From positions 1 through 37,128 of IMG/VR virus record IMGVR_UViG_3300044712_002702: a stretch of DNA of 37,128 nucleotides; one strand, 5' to 3'. Position numbers and translations under genes: made by a program. Below are positions 22,124-29,030 of this stretch, piece after piece. This DNA comes from a virus. The first letter of the stretch is position 1. Each line of letters opens with the position of its first letter. The notes beneath the pieces are model-generated. The model did no database searches and was not told the origin of the DNA. It worked only from the letters and a program-made list of their open reading frames with translations.

Positions 22124-23116
22124 ATGGAAGGCACGCTCGTATTGGTTTGCAGGGAAGTGGCGGGGATCCCCACGGAGATCCAGGTGATCCCCTACGGGAA
22201 CATCGAGACGCCGAAGGGTCCTTTCACGCTGGACGACGAAAGCGCCCGGGCCGTGATTGCCGCCTTCGAGGCGCAGAAGAACGACATGGTCATCGATTAC
22301 GAACACCAGACCCTGATGGGGGTCCAGGCGCCGGCGGCGGGCTGGATCAAGAAGCTCATCAACAAAGGCGCGGAGGGAGTATGGGCCGCGGTCGAGTGGA
22401 CCGAGCGCGCCCGGGAGTACCTGAAGAACAAAGAGTATCGCTACGTCTCGCCGGTTTTCCTGAAACGGATCACCGACAACAAGGTCGTGCGGCTGATCAA
22501 TGTCGCCTTGACCAACGAGCCGAACATCGACGGGATGGTCCCGCTGATCAATAAGAACGCGGCATTCACCATTGAAAACATCAATCAACCCAAGGAGGAC
22601 GACACCATGAAGGAACTGTTGAAGCTGCTCGGGCTGGCCGAGACGGCAACGGAAACCGACGCAATCGCGGCGGTAAACAAACTCAAGACGCCGGTTCAGA
22701 TCGTGGCCAACAAGGGCGTGCTCACAGCCCTCGGGCTTGCCGAGACCGCGACGGAGGCCGAGGTGACCGGCACGATCATGGCCATGAAGCAGTCGCACGG
22801 CCAGGTCGGCACCCTGGCCCAGGAGGTCGCCGGGCTGAAGACCAAGCTGGGCGAGCGGGACGCGGCCGAAGTCGTCGCCCTGGCCATGAAGGAGGGGAAG
22901 ATCACCCCCGCGCAGAAGGAATGGGCCGACGAATACGCCAAGCGGGATATCGAAGGGTTCAAGGTGTTCGTCGCCAAGGCCCCGGTGGTGGTCGTCCTGG
23001 GCAAGACCGTCGATGACGACAAGCACGAAACGGGCGGCGTTCTCGACGAAACTCAGCAGCAGGTCAACAAGATGATGGGCGTTTCCGACGAGACGTTCAA
23101 GAAGTACAACAAATAA
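22124..23116 (+). CDS. Prohead protease with scaffold domain (Mu gpI-like)
   Basis: A 330-aa protein. Residues 1-150 are the Mu I-type prohead protease: IDYEHQT with His61, YRYVSPVF with the probable nucleophile Ser109, and NEPNIDG (131-137), the fold of herpes-type assemblins. Residues about 160-330 are helical, charged and Ala/Lys-rich, the scaffold half. AAGGAGGA at 22592-22599 directs an internal start at ATG 22607, as for the scaffold protein Z inside Mu gene I. During head assembly the protease half cleaves the scaffold so that DNA can enter. The major capsid gene follows after one decoration-like gene. Confidence 0.9.
   Translation: MEGTLVLVCREVAGIPTEIQVIPYGNIETPKGPFTLDDESARAVIAAFEAQKNDMVIDYEHQTLMGVQAPAAGWIKKLINKGAEGVWAAVEWTERAREYLKNKEYRYVSPVFLKRITDNKVVRLINVALTNEPNIDGMVPLINKNAAFTIENINQPKEDDTMKELLKLLGLAETATETDAIAAVNKLKTPVQIVANKGVLTALGLAETATEAEVTGTIMAMKQSHGQVGTLAQEVAGLKTKLGERDAAEVVALAMKEGKITPAQKEWADEYAKRDIEGFKVFVAKAPVVVVLGKTVDDDKHETGGVLDETQQQVNKMMGVSDETFKKYNK
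22607..23116 (+). CDS. Nested scaffold protein (Mu gpZ analogue)
   Basis: An in-frame internal gene: AAGGAGGA at 22592-22599, a seven-base spacer, and ATG at 22607 (codon 162 of the protease gene). The 169-aa product (MKELLKLLGLAETATETDAI...) is the C-terminal scaffold half without the protease. The two repeats of the motif LGLAETATE (about 8-16 and 47-55 of the product) show an internal duplication. Mu gene Z is nested in gene I in the same way, so both forms are likely made and co-assemble inside the prohead. Confidence 0.8.
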   Translation: MKELLKLLGLAETATETDAIAAVNKLKTPVQIVANKGVLTALGLAETATEAEVTGTIMAMKQSHGQVGTLAQEVAGLKTKLGERDAAEVVALAMKEGKITPAQKEWADEYAKRDIEGFKVFVAKAPVVVVLGKTVDDDKHETGGVLDETQQQVNKMMGVSDETFKKYNK

Positions 23117-23170
23117 CCGACGCCCCGGCGTCCCCGCGCAGGCGGGATCAGGGATGAGAAGGAGGAAAGC

Positions 23171-24376
23171 ATGAAAAGGTTTATCAACGGTACGTTCGGA
23201 AGCACGGCGATGTTCTTCGCCGTCATGGTCGTTTGTCTCGTAGCGGTGTTCGTCAAGGCGTTCGGCTGGGAGGAGGGCACTCCGCCGCTCATCTATTTTG
23301 GCATCCTGGCGGCCGATAAGGCCGTCGAGTACACCGACGGCGTGGAGCTGGCCTTCCCGGTGATCAACGCGGACTGCATCTACGGCGGATCCCTTGTGTG
23401 CGTCAACGCCGCCGGGTACGCCCTTCCGGGTTCCGACACGGCCGGCCTGATCTTCGAGGGAGTAGCCATGAACCGGGCCGACAACACCTTGGGAGCGGCG
23501 GGCGCGATCAACGTCAACCTCCGGAGACGCGGGCTCTTCAAAGTGACTCTGGCCACGGCGATCACCATCGCCAACGTGGGCGATAACGTGTTCCTCGTTG
23601 ACGATGAGTCGGTGGACCTGGCGGCGAATACCGATAACGACATCTTCTGCGGGATCATCGCCCAGTACATCGACGCCACCCACGCGATGATCGATATCGA
23701 GCCGGCGATCCGTCAGGCCGACGTGGCCACCCACATCCAGGATGCCTCCGCGGCGCATGCCGCATCGGCGATCTCCGTCGCCGACGCCGGTACGTTCACC
23801 GAAACCGCCGAGGTGGAGGCCGCCCTCCAGGAGCTCTACCAGGACCGGCTCACCGCCAAGGGGGTCATCCCCATCCCCATGCCGGTGATCACCGACGCGG
23901 GAGCGGCCCTGGCCGCATTCGCGGACGGCGACAGCACGGTGCCGGGCTACTGCGTCACCGCCAAGGGGCTGGGGATCCGCTGGAACAACCACGCCACCCC
24001 CGCAGCGGTGGGGGCGAAGGTGATGGTCCCGCCGGATATGGACGTAACCACCAACGCCGTGCTCCACATCCTGGCGGCCAAAACAGGCGCGACCGTGGGC
24101 GACGCCACCAAGTTCACGGTGGCGGCCTACAACAACGTGAAGGATGCCGCCTATGACGCCGATGCGGACTTCGGTGGTGACTCGGGCGCGATGGTGGGCG
24201 ACGACACAGCGAAGCATGTGCAGGAGGTGACTCTTGCCCTGGCGCTCGCGAACCTCGCCGCCTACCCCGCGGCGATTGAGCTGACCATCAAGCCCAAGGC
24301 CGGGACCCTCGGCACCGACGACGTGATCATGCTGGCCGCCTGGATCGAGTACCAGAAGAAGCTTCTGACGGCGTAA
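23171..24376 (+). CDS. Head decoration-like protein with N-terminal hydrophobic segment
   Basis: A 401-aa protein. Residues about 10-32 are strongly hydrophobic (STAMFFAVMVVCLVAVFVKAF), like a signal anchor. Residues about 55-180 match the DUF2190/decoration pattern (ELAFPVINADCIYGGSLVCV, GRRGLFKVTLA-like strands). A linker (AAHAASAISVADAGTFTET) of a type common in phage structural proteins leads to a C-terminal beta-rich domain (210-401). AAGGAGGAAAGC before ATG at 23171 shows the hydrophobic start is real. It lies between scaffold and major capsid, the place of a decoration protein. A hydrophobic start is unusual for such a protein. Confidence 0.7.
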   Translation: MKRFINGTFGSTAMFFAVMVVCLVAVFVKAFGWEEGTPPLIYFGILAADKAVEYTDGVELAFPVINADCIYGGSLVCVNAAGYALPGSDTAGLIFEGVAMNRADNTLGAAGAINVNLRRRGLFKVTLATAITIANVGDNVFLVDDESVDLAANTDNDIFCGIIAQYIDATHAMIDIEPAIRQADVATHIQDASAAHAASAISVADAGTFTETAEVEAALQELYQDRLTAKGVIPIPMPVITDAGAALAAFADGDSTVPGYCVTAKGLGIRWNNHATPAAVGAKVMVPPDMDVTTNAVLHILAAKTGATVGDATKFTVAAYNNVKDAAYDADADFGGDSGAMVGDDTAKHVQEVTLALALANLAAYPAAIELTIKPKAGTLGTDDVIMLAAWIEYQKKLLTA

Positions 24377-24389
24377 CGAGATAACGAGG

Positions 24390-24421
24390 CCGCGGGGCCG
24401 TCAACGGTCCGGACCCCGCGG
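24390..24421 (+). other. Stem-loop before the major capsid gene
   Basis: CCGCGGGG (24390-24397) and CCCCGCGG (24414-24421) form an 8-bp perfect stem; the 16-base loop holds a second small hairpin (CCG-tcaa-CGG, 24398-24407). It lies 34 bases before the capsid ATG with its AGGAGGAAA ribosome site. There is no T tract, so it is more likely an mRNA-protecting or processing structure than a terminator. Confidence 0.5.
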
Positions 24422-24455
24422 AGATGAAACCCATAGAAAAGACAGGAGGAAAACC

Positions 24456-25361
24456 ATGTTAGTGAATAAAGCGACCATTGTGGCGGTCTTTCTTTCCCTG
24501 AAGACCACGTTCAACAACGCCTTCGATGCTGCCCCGAGCCAGTGGCAGTTGACGGCTATGCTGGTTCCGAGCGGCTCCAGTCAGAACGACTACACCTGGC
24601 TCTCGCTCTTCCCCAAGATGCGCAAGTGGATCGGGGACAAAGTGATCAAGGCTCTCGAGGCCTTCAAGTACACCGTCGTCAATGACGACTGGGAGGCCAC
24701 CGTCGAGGTGGACCGGAATGACATCGAAGACGACAATCTCGGGATCTACGCGCCCCAGGCGCAGATGGCCGGTTACAGCGCCCGGCAGCTCCCCGACGAG
24801 ATCGTTTCCGACCTGAAGAACAACGCCTTCGCGAACAAGTGCTACGACGGGCAGTACTTCTACGACAGCGACCACTCCGTCGGCGGGGCGTCCGTCTCCA
24901 ACGTGGGGACGGCGGCGCTTTCGGCAGCGACGGGCGCCGCGGCAGCCGCATCCTATGGAGCAGCCCGGACCGCCATCATGAGCGTCAAGGACGACGAGGG
25001 CCGGCCCCTGGGCCTGGTTCCCGATACCCTGGAGGTGCCGCCCGCCCTGGAGATTACCGGGAAGCGGCTGCTCGAGATGGACCGGCTGACGGACGATTCT
25101 CCGAACCCGTACAAGGGCACGGCGAAGCTGGTCGTCAACCCGCGGCTCACCTCCACCACGGCCTGGTTCCTCCACGTAACCAGCATGCCCGTGAAGCCCT
25201 TCGTCTACCAGGAACGCAAAGCCCCGGTATTCGTTGAGCAGACCGACGCCCAGGCGGAGGGAGTCTTCAAGCGGAAAAAGTTCCTCTTCGGCGCCGAGGC
25301 TCGCGCCGCCGGAGGCTATGCCTTCTGGCAGATGAGCTGGGGCAGCACCGGACTCGGGTAA
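24456..25361 (+). CDS. Major capsid protein (Mu gpT-like)
   Basis: A 301-aa member of the Mu T-type major head subunit family. Typical segments are the start (LVNKATIVAVFLSLKTTFNNAF), the central KYTVVNDDWEATVEVDRNDIEDDNLG, and the C-terminal KRKKFLFGAEARAAGGYAFWQMSWGS. Length is close to Mu T (about 305). AGGAGGAAAACC precedes ATG. It is bracketed by stem-loops at 24390-24421 and 25387-25410, which may stabilise its mRNA, as the capsid subunit must be made in hundreds of copies per virion. Confidence 0.93.
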   Translation: MLVNKATIVAVFLSLKTTFNNAFDAAPSQWQLTAMLVPSGSSQNDYTWLSLFPKMRKWIGDKVIKALEAFKYTVVNDDWEATVEVDRNDIEDDNLGIYAPQAQMAGYSARQLPDEIVSDLKNNAFANKCYDGQYFYDSDHSVGGASVSNVGTAALSAATGAAAAASYGAARTAIMSVKDDEGRPLGLVPDTLEVPPALEITGKRLLEMDRLTDDSPNPYKGTAKLVVNPRLTSTTAWFLHVTSMPVKPFVYQERKAPVFVEQTDAQAEGVFKRKKFLFGAEARAAGGYAFWQMSWGSTGLG

Positions 25362-25386
25362 TTCACCGGACGTTCCTCCTTCTTCA

Positions 25387-25410
25387 GCCCTCCCCCGCGG
25401 GGGGGAGGGC
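25387..25410 (+). other. GC stem-loop after the major capsid gene
   Basis: GCCCTCCCCC (25387-25396) pairs exactly with GGGGGAGGGC (25401-25410) over a 4-base loop, a 10-bp all-but-one GC stem. It is followed by ACGGGAGAGGGTGAAAGGAG, which carries the ribosome site of the next gene, not a T tract. It may slow transcription, protect the 3' end of the capsid message, or belong to a short dispersed repeat family. Confidence 0.5.
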
Positions 25411-25436
25411 ACGGGAGAGGGTGAAAGGAGAGAACC

Positions 25437-25754
25437 ATGATCAGAATCAAAAGCAAACAGAACAACTTCCGGCGCTGCGGCATGCCCCATCCGGATACGC
25501 CGGTCGATTATCCCGATGGCAAATTCAGCGCGGCGCAGCTCGCGATCCTCAAGGCCGAGCCGATGCTGATCGTCGAGGTCATCAAGCAGAAGGCCGAAGA
25601 TACAGGCGCCGATCTGGCCACCCTGACGGTCGAGCAGCTCAAGGCCGAGATCGCCAAGTATCAGCCGACCGAGCCGCTCAAGGGACTGAGGAAGGCGGAG
25701 CTGGTGGAGATACTGAAAGCGCACTGGAGCTCACCGATCGCACCGAAGGAGTAA
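25437..25754 (+). CDS. Mu gp35-like HeH/LEM-type protein, 105 aa
   Basis: A 105-aa protein. The second half has two helix-extended-helix-like units, LTVEQLKAEIAKYQ and LRKAELVEILKAHW, the SAP/HeH-LEM pattern of Mu gp35-type proteins. The first half has a beta-like segment (FRRCGMPHPDTPVDYPDGKFS). It follows the major capsid gene, as in Mu. AAAGGAG precedes ATG by about nine bases. Likely a minor head or connector-associated protein; its precise job is not known in Mu either. Confidence 0.7.
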   Translation: MIRIKSKQNNFRRCGMPHPDTPVDYPDGKFSAAQLAILKAEPMLIVEVIKQKAEDTGADLATLTVEQLKAEIAKYQPTEPLKGLRKAELVEILKAHWSSPIAPKE

Positions 25755-25757
25755 GGA

Positions 25758-26183
25758 ATGGGCTACTGCACCAAGGCAAATATCGTGAGCCTGATCAGCG
25801 AGGCAACAGTGATCTTACTGACGGACGATGCCGGCGCCGGAGTGGTTGACGATGACAAGGTATCGGCCGCGATCGCCGACGCCGACGCCACCATCGACGC
25901 CTACTGCCAGTCTCGCTACACCGTCCCTCTCTCGCCGGTTCCCGCGAAGGTCGCGCAGCTCAGCGTCGATGTCGCCGTCTATAACCTCTACTCCCGGAGC
26001 GATTTGGAGATGCCCGAGGTCCGCAAGGATCGGAACAAGGAGGCGATCCGGTTCCTGGAAAAGGTTACCGACGGCAAGATCAAACTGGGCGCCTCGGCGC
26101 CGGCGCCCGTCGACGCCCCCAGCACGGCGGATTCCGCGGCCGCCGAGCGGGTCTTCACGCGGGACAAGATGACGGGGTTTTAG
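25758..26183 (+). CDS. Head-tail connector, Mu gp36-like (DUF1320)
   Basis: A 141-aa protein that matches the DUF1320 family: GYCTKANIVSLISE at the start, then DADATIDAYCQSRYTVPLSP, the hallmark segment, and VAVYNLYSR. These proteins form the ring under the portal to which the tail is joined. Residues 108-125 are an Ala/Pro-rich linker (ASAPAPVDAPSTA), probably flexible. It lies four bases after the gp35-like gene, with AAGGAG before ATG. Confidence 0.88.
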   Translation: MGYCTKANIVSLISEATVILLTDDAGAGVVDDDKVSAAIADADATIDAYCQSRYTVPLSPVPAKVAQLSVDVAVYNLYSRSDLEMPEVRKDRNKEAIRFLEKVTDGKIKLGASAPAPVDAPSTADSAAAERVFTRDKMTGF

Positions 26184-26585
26184 ATGATCGAGGAGTATCA
26201 AACCGGCATCATCGAAGAACTGACGGAGATCGCCGGCGTGAACACCGTAGGCGCCTGGCAGGGCGATATCGAGGATCTTCTGAAAACGCCTCAAAGACTG
26301 CCGGCGCTCAACGTCGTTTACCGGGGCGCGGACTTCGAGGAAAACCAGACTGATGGCGGGCATGACATGAATTTCCTCATCATGCTGGTCGGGAAGAATG
26401 TCCGGAACCGCGCGGCGGGCGCGGCGAGCTGCAACACGATCATCGAGGCCGTTCGGGGGAAGCTGATCGGGCTCAAGGTCACCGGGTTCGACAAGCTCTG
26501 GCCGGTGAGCGAGGATCTGATCCTCGCACGGGGCGGCATACTCGTCTATGCCCTGAATTACCGGACGCATAACGTTCTACCATAG
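26184..26585 (+). CDS. Head-tail joining protein, Mu gp37-like (DUF1834)
   Basis: A 133-aa protein that fits DUF1834: MIEEYQTGIIEELTE start, GADFEENQTDGGHDMNFLIMLVGKN in the middle and DLILARGGILVYALNY at the end. In Mu the gp37 gene follows gp36 as here. It starts right after the gp36-like stop. Family members are tail-terminator or neck proteins at the head-tail joint. No odd features. Confidence 0.82.
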   Translation: MIEEYQTGIIEELTEIAGVNTVGAWQGDIEDLLKTPQRLPALNVVYRGADFEENQTDGGHDMNFLIMLVGKNVRNRAAGAASCNTIIEAVRGKLIGLKVTGFDKLWPVSEDLILARGGILVYALNYRTHNVLP

Positions 26586-26599
26586 GGAGGAAAGCGATC

Positions 26600-26830
26600 A
26601 TGTATCGACTGAAAACAGGGCAGGAATCGTTCACGCCGGTCGAGGGACCCCTTGCCGGCCGGGACTTTGTCCCCGGGAAGCTCTACAGGGAAATCCCGCC
26701 GGGAACGGAGGGAAAATTCCAGAAGATCCCGGACGAAGCCCCGCCCCAGGATCCGGAAACGGCACGGCCGGCGAGAAACGCCGGCAAAAAGGGGCAAAAC
26801 GACGCCCCGGAAAACGGTGAGGTGAAATAA
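26600..26830 (+). CDS. Small protein in Mu gp38 position (DUF2635-like), 76 aa
   Basis: A 76-aa protein. Its N-terminal half (ESFTPVEGPLAGRDFVPGKLYREIPP) resembles the short DUF2635 proteins of Mu-like phages, which contain a PxxGxxVP...-type stretch. The C-terminal half is charged, Pro/Lys-rich and probably disordered. AGGGAGGAAAGCG precedes ATG; the stop overlaps the next gene's ATG by one base. In Mu this position is followed by the sheath gene; here a tube protein follows. Confidence 0.6.
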   Translation: MYRLKTGQESFTPVEGPLAGRDFVPGKLYREIPPGTEGKFQKIPDEAPPQDPETARPARNAGKKGQNDAPENGEVK

Positions 26831-28113
26831 TGCGCAGTTACATGGGAACCGACAATTTGATCTGCGTATCGGCCAACGTGCGCGAGGGCGCGATCAATAC
26901 CCCGGCGACGCTCGACACCACACTGCTGTGCGATATCGGCGACGTCATCAACCTGGACCCCCGGCGCGTGCCCAATGAAAACGAGGCCACGGGCAAGGAA
27001 GAGGTCGACCGCATCGATGACTTGGGCTCGCTGTCCAGCTGGTCCCCGAAGTTCGAGAAGGCCCAGCCGCAGCATCTGGCGTTTCTGTGGGGGTACGGCC
27101 TGGGCGTCTCCACGCCTGCGGCCGCCGGCGCCGGCTACAAGCATACCGGGACCCCGATCGACGGCGATCTGGACAGCGCCCGGTCGGACCCGTCGTTCAC
27201 GGCCGCGCAGCGCTATGGCGACACGGTGCTCCGACGCCGGTACTCCTCCCTGTTCGTCGACTCGTTCACGACGAAATTCGAGCGCGACAAATGGGTCTCG
27301 ATCGCCGGTAAGTGCAAGGGCACGGGCAAGGTGGATACGAACGTAACCGAGGAGGTGATCAACGCCTACGCCGACGCGGTGTCGCTGAGCCTGGCCGCCA
27401 ACGCGGTGCAGGGATCGGACGCCGCGACAAGGCTCGCGAACGTCCAGCGGATCAGGGTGGAACTGGCGGATGGCGTGTGGACAGAGGTGGCGTATTCGGC
27501 AGTCTCCGCCGACACGCCCGCGGCGATCACCATCACCTCGGCAGGCGGCGGCCACGTCCTTAAGAATTATCGCGTGCTCTACATCCCGGCCGAATCGGGC
27601 TGGATGACCTTTCCCGCGCGTGTCAACGAAACCCCGCTTCGCGTCTCCGAGATGACGCTCAAGGTTGGCGGCGCCTGGAGCGGATCGGCCTTCGTCGGCG
27701 GCCGAAGCATCCAGAGCGAATTGAAGTCCCTCGAATGGTCGTTCAACAAGAACATGGCCATTCAGTTCGTGCCCGGCGCCGGCGGCGCGTATGCTTCTTC
27801 GGGGCTCCGGGGAGGCCGCGTGCAGGTGATCAAGCTGAACCGGGAGTTCAGGGAGTTTATCCTCCAGCAGCACCTGGTGGCGAACGACACCCTGGGGCTC
27901 TATGTCCTGGCCGAGGGGGCGCTGTATGACGCCACCTACAAATACCAGGCCGAGGCCATATTTCCGAAAGTGGGCGTGCTGTCGGCGCCGATCTCCGTCG
28001 ACGGCAAGCGCCTGGCGGAGGCTGGCGATCTCCAGGTGCTCCAGCACGATACATACGGTTCAGTGATCACGACTGTGCAAAATTTGCAAACGAAGTACGC
28101 CGCGGCGGCGTAA
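26830..28113 (+). CDS. Major tail tube protein, siphovirus type, 427 aa
   Basis: A 427-aa protein. The first third (DNLICVSANVREGAINTP, RVPNENEATGKEEVDR, FTTKFERDKWVSIAGKCKGTG) and the repeated strand patterns (SEMTLKVGGAWSGSAF, SLEWSFNKNMAIQF) fit phage tail tube subunits of non-contractile tails. Its length is large for such a protein, and two related beta domains may be present. There is no sheath gene (Mu L/gp39) in the window. Position before the chaperone pair and tape measure is that of the lambda V gene. The assignment rests on context and fold-like features, not on a catalytic motif. Confidence 0.75.
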   Translation: MRSYMGTDNLICVSANVREGAINTPATLDTTLLCDIGDVINLDPRRVPNENEATGKEEVDRIDDLGSLSSWSPKFEKAQPQHLAFLWGYGLGVSTPAAAGAGYKHTGTPIDGDLDSARSDPSFTAAQRYGDTVLRRRYSSLFVDSFTTKFERDKWVSIAGKCKGTGKVDTNVTEEVINAYADAVSLSLAANAVQGSDAATRLANVQRIRVELADGVWTEVAYSAVSADTPAAITITSAGGGHVLKNYRVLYIPAESGWMTFPARVNETPLRVSEMTLKVGGAWSGSAFVGGRSIQSELKSLEWSFNKNMAIQFVPGAGGAYASSGLRGGRVQVIKLNREFREFILQQHLVANDTLGLYVLAEGALYDATYKYQAEAIFPKVGVLSAPISVDGKRLAEAGDLQVLQHDTYGSVITTVQNLQTKYAAAA

Positions 28114-28230
28114 TTTTGCGGGGGCGGCCGCGGTAAGCCGGGAGATATCCCGGCCTATGGGGAATGAACCCCACCGCCCCCCGCCTTCAATCATAACCCC
28201 CGCTCCCCGGCGGGAGAAAGGACATACCCC
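28114..28230 (+). other. Structured gap before the tail chaperones (three-way junction candidate)
   Basis: This 117-base gap can fold into a closed multi-branch structure. GCGGGGGCGG (28118-28127) can pair with CCGCCCCCCGC (28174-28184), enclosing two hairpins: GCCGGGA-GATA-TCCCGGC (28137-28154) and TGGGG-aatgaa-CCCCA (28158-28173). There is no gene and no T tract. It may tune expression between abundant tube protein and scarce chaperones, by partial termination or RNA processing. Confidence 0.45.
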
Positions 28231-28758
28231 ATGCCCAGAGAATTGAGCAACCAGCCCTGCGAAGTGACGTTTAACGACAAGATATCGGGAGACAAGATCA
28301 CGATCCACTACCGCATGCCTACGACGGAAGAGCGGATCAAGTACGTGAACGGTTTCGTCACAAGACAGGGAAACCAGATCGTCTCCACGATAGGCGAGCT
28401 CCGGATGAAGGCGGGGGCCAAGATCTTCGTCGGATTCAAGAAGGGCTCGTTCAGCGTGCCCGGTAAAGGCTTAATCTCATCGACGCCGGGCGAGGAGAAT
28501 TACGAGCCCGCATGGAAGGCGATCGTGCGGCAGTATGCCCCGGACGTGATCGAGATGCTGGCCCTTCACGCCTTCGAATCATCACTGGTGCGCAACAACG
28601 CTCCGGCGACGGACCAGTTGAATATCCTGCCGCAGACCCTTGACGACTGGGATGATGAAGGAGCTGCCGCACCGGCGCCCGGCCCGGCGCCCGCCGGCGA
28701 AGATTTGGAGACGGCCGCGGAGGGAAAGGCGCCGGCGGACGTTCACCCTTTGTCGTAG
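28231..28758 (+). CDS. Tail assembly chaperone, lambda gpG-like (frame 1)
   Basis: A 175-aa protein with a compact N-terminal domain (LSNQPCEVTFNDKISGDKITIHYRMP) and an Ala/Pro-rich C-terminal part from about residue 145. It lies between tube and tape measure, where siphoviruses encode two chaperones. Near the end, GGGAAAG at 28722-28728 reads Gly165-Lys166 and fits the slippery heptamer X XXY YYZ; it is the same heptamer as in lambda G/GT. Without slipping, the stop is TAG at 28756. With a -1 shift, translation continues into the frame ending at 29030. It coats the tape measure during tail assembly. Confidence 0.8.
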   Translation: MPRELSNQPCEVTFNDKISGDKITIHYRMPTTEERIKYVNGFVTRQGNQIVSTIGELRMKAGAKIFVGFKKGSFSVPGKGLISSTPGEENYEPAWKAIVRQYAPDVIEMLALHAFESSLVRNNAPATDQLNILPQTLDDWDDEGAAAPAPGPAPAGEDLETAAEGKAPADVHPLS

Positions 28759-29030
28759 ACCTGGTGGCGCTCCGCAGCCTGCCGCCGCCCTGCGACGCCA
28801 TCCAGAAGAATAAATGCCGGAAGGAAATCCCCGAAGAGGAGATGCTGGTCTGGACCTGCTCGAAATGCGAGCGCGGCGGAAAGAGGGAGATTGAGCTCGG
28901 AGAGTACACACAAAAGATGTTCCGGTGGATCCGGTTGAGGAACGCCGGATACCCAGTCCGGCCGAACGACCTGACCCCTGAAGAGTGGAATGATCTCGGG
29001 CTGATCGAGGAAATGCTGAGTGGCCAATAA
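28231..29030 (+). CDS. Frameshifted tail chaperone fusion, lambda gpGT-like
   Basis: The -1 product: residues 1-166 of the first chaperone, then about 100 residues read from 28728 to the stop at 29028-29030, giving about 266 aa. The added part has a possible zinc site, PPCDAIQKNKC and WTCSKC, then EYTQKMFRWIRLRNAGY and an acidic C-terminal helix. Its T-like domain should recruit the tail tube while the G-like part binds the tape measure. A GTG at 28764 could start it separately, but no ribosome site of quality is seen there. The end overlaps the tape measure start (29020), so the three are translationally coupled. Confidence 0.8.
28722..28728 (+). other. Programmed -1 frameshift site GGGAAAG
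   Basis: The heptamer G GGA AAG lies in the reading frame of the first chaperone with exactly the phase needed for simultaneous -1 slippage (GGA AAG to GGG AAA). The -1 frame is open from well upstream of the site until TAA at 29028-29030, and the normal frame ends 28 bases downstream. Lambda uses the same heptamer to make gpGT. A low frequency, a few percent, would be expected from lambda. Confidence 0.85.

Noticed and set aside
25387-25410. Hairpin after the capsid gene as an intrinsic terminator
   Set aside because: No T tract follows and the ribosome site of the next essential gene begins right behind it. At most it slows transcription.
28118-28184. Cloverleaf-like structure as a tRNA
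   Set aside because: It has no CCA-type acceptor geometry, T-loop sequence or anticodon arm of normal size; the stems are GC-only hairpins of unequal length.
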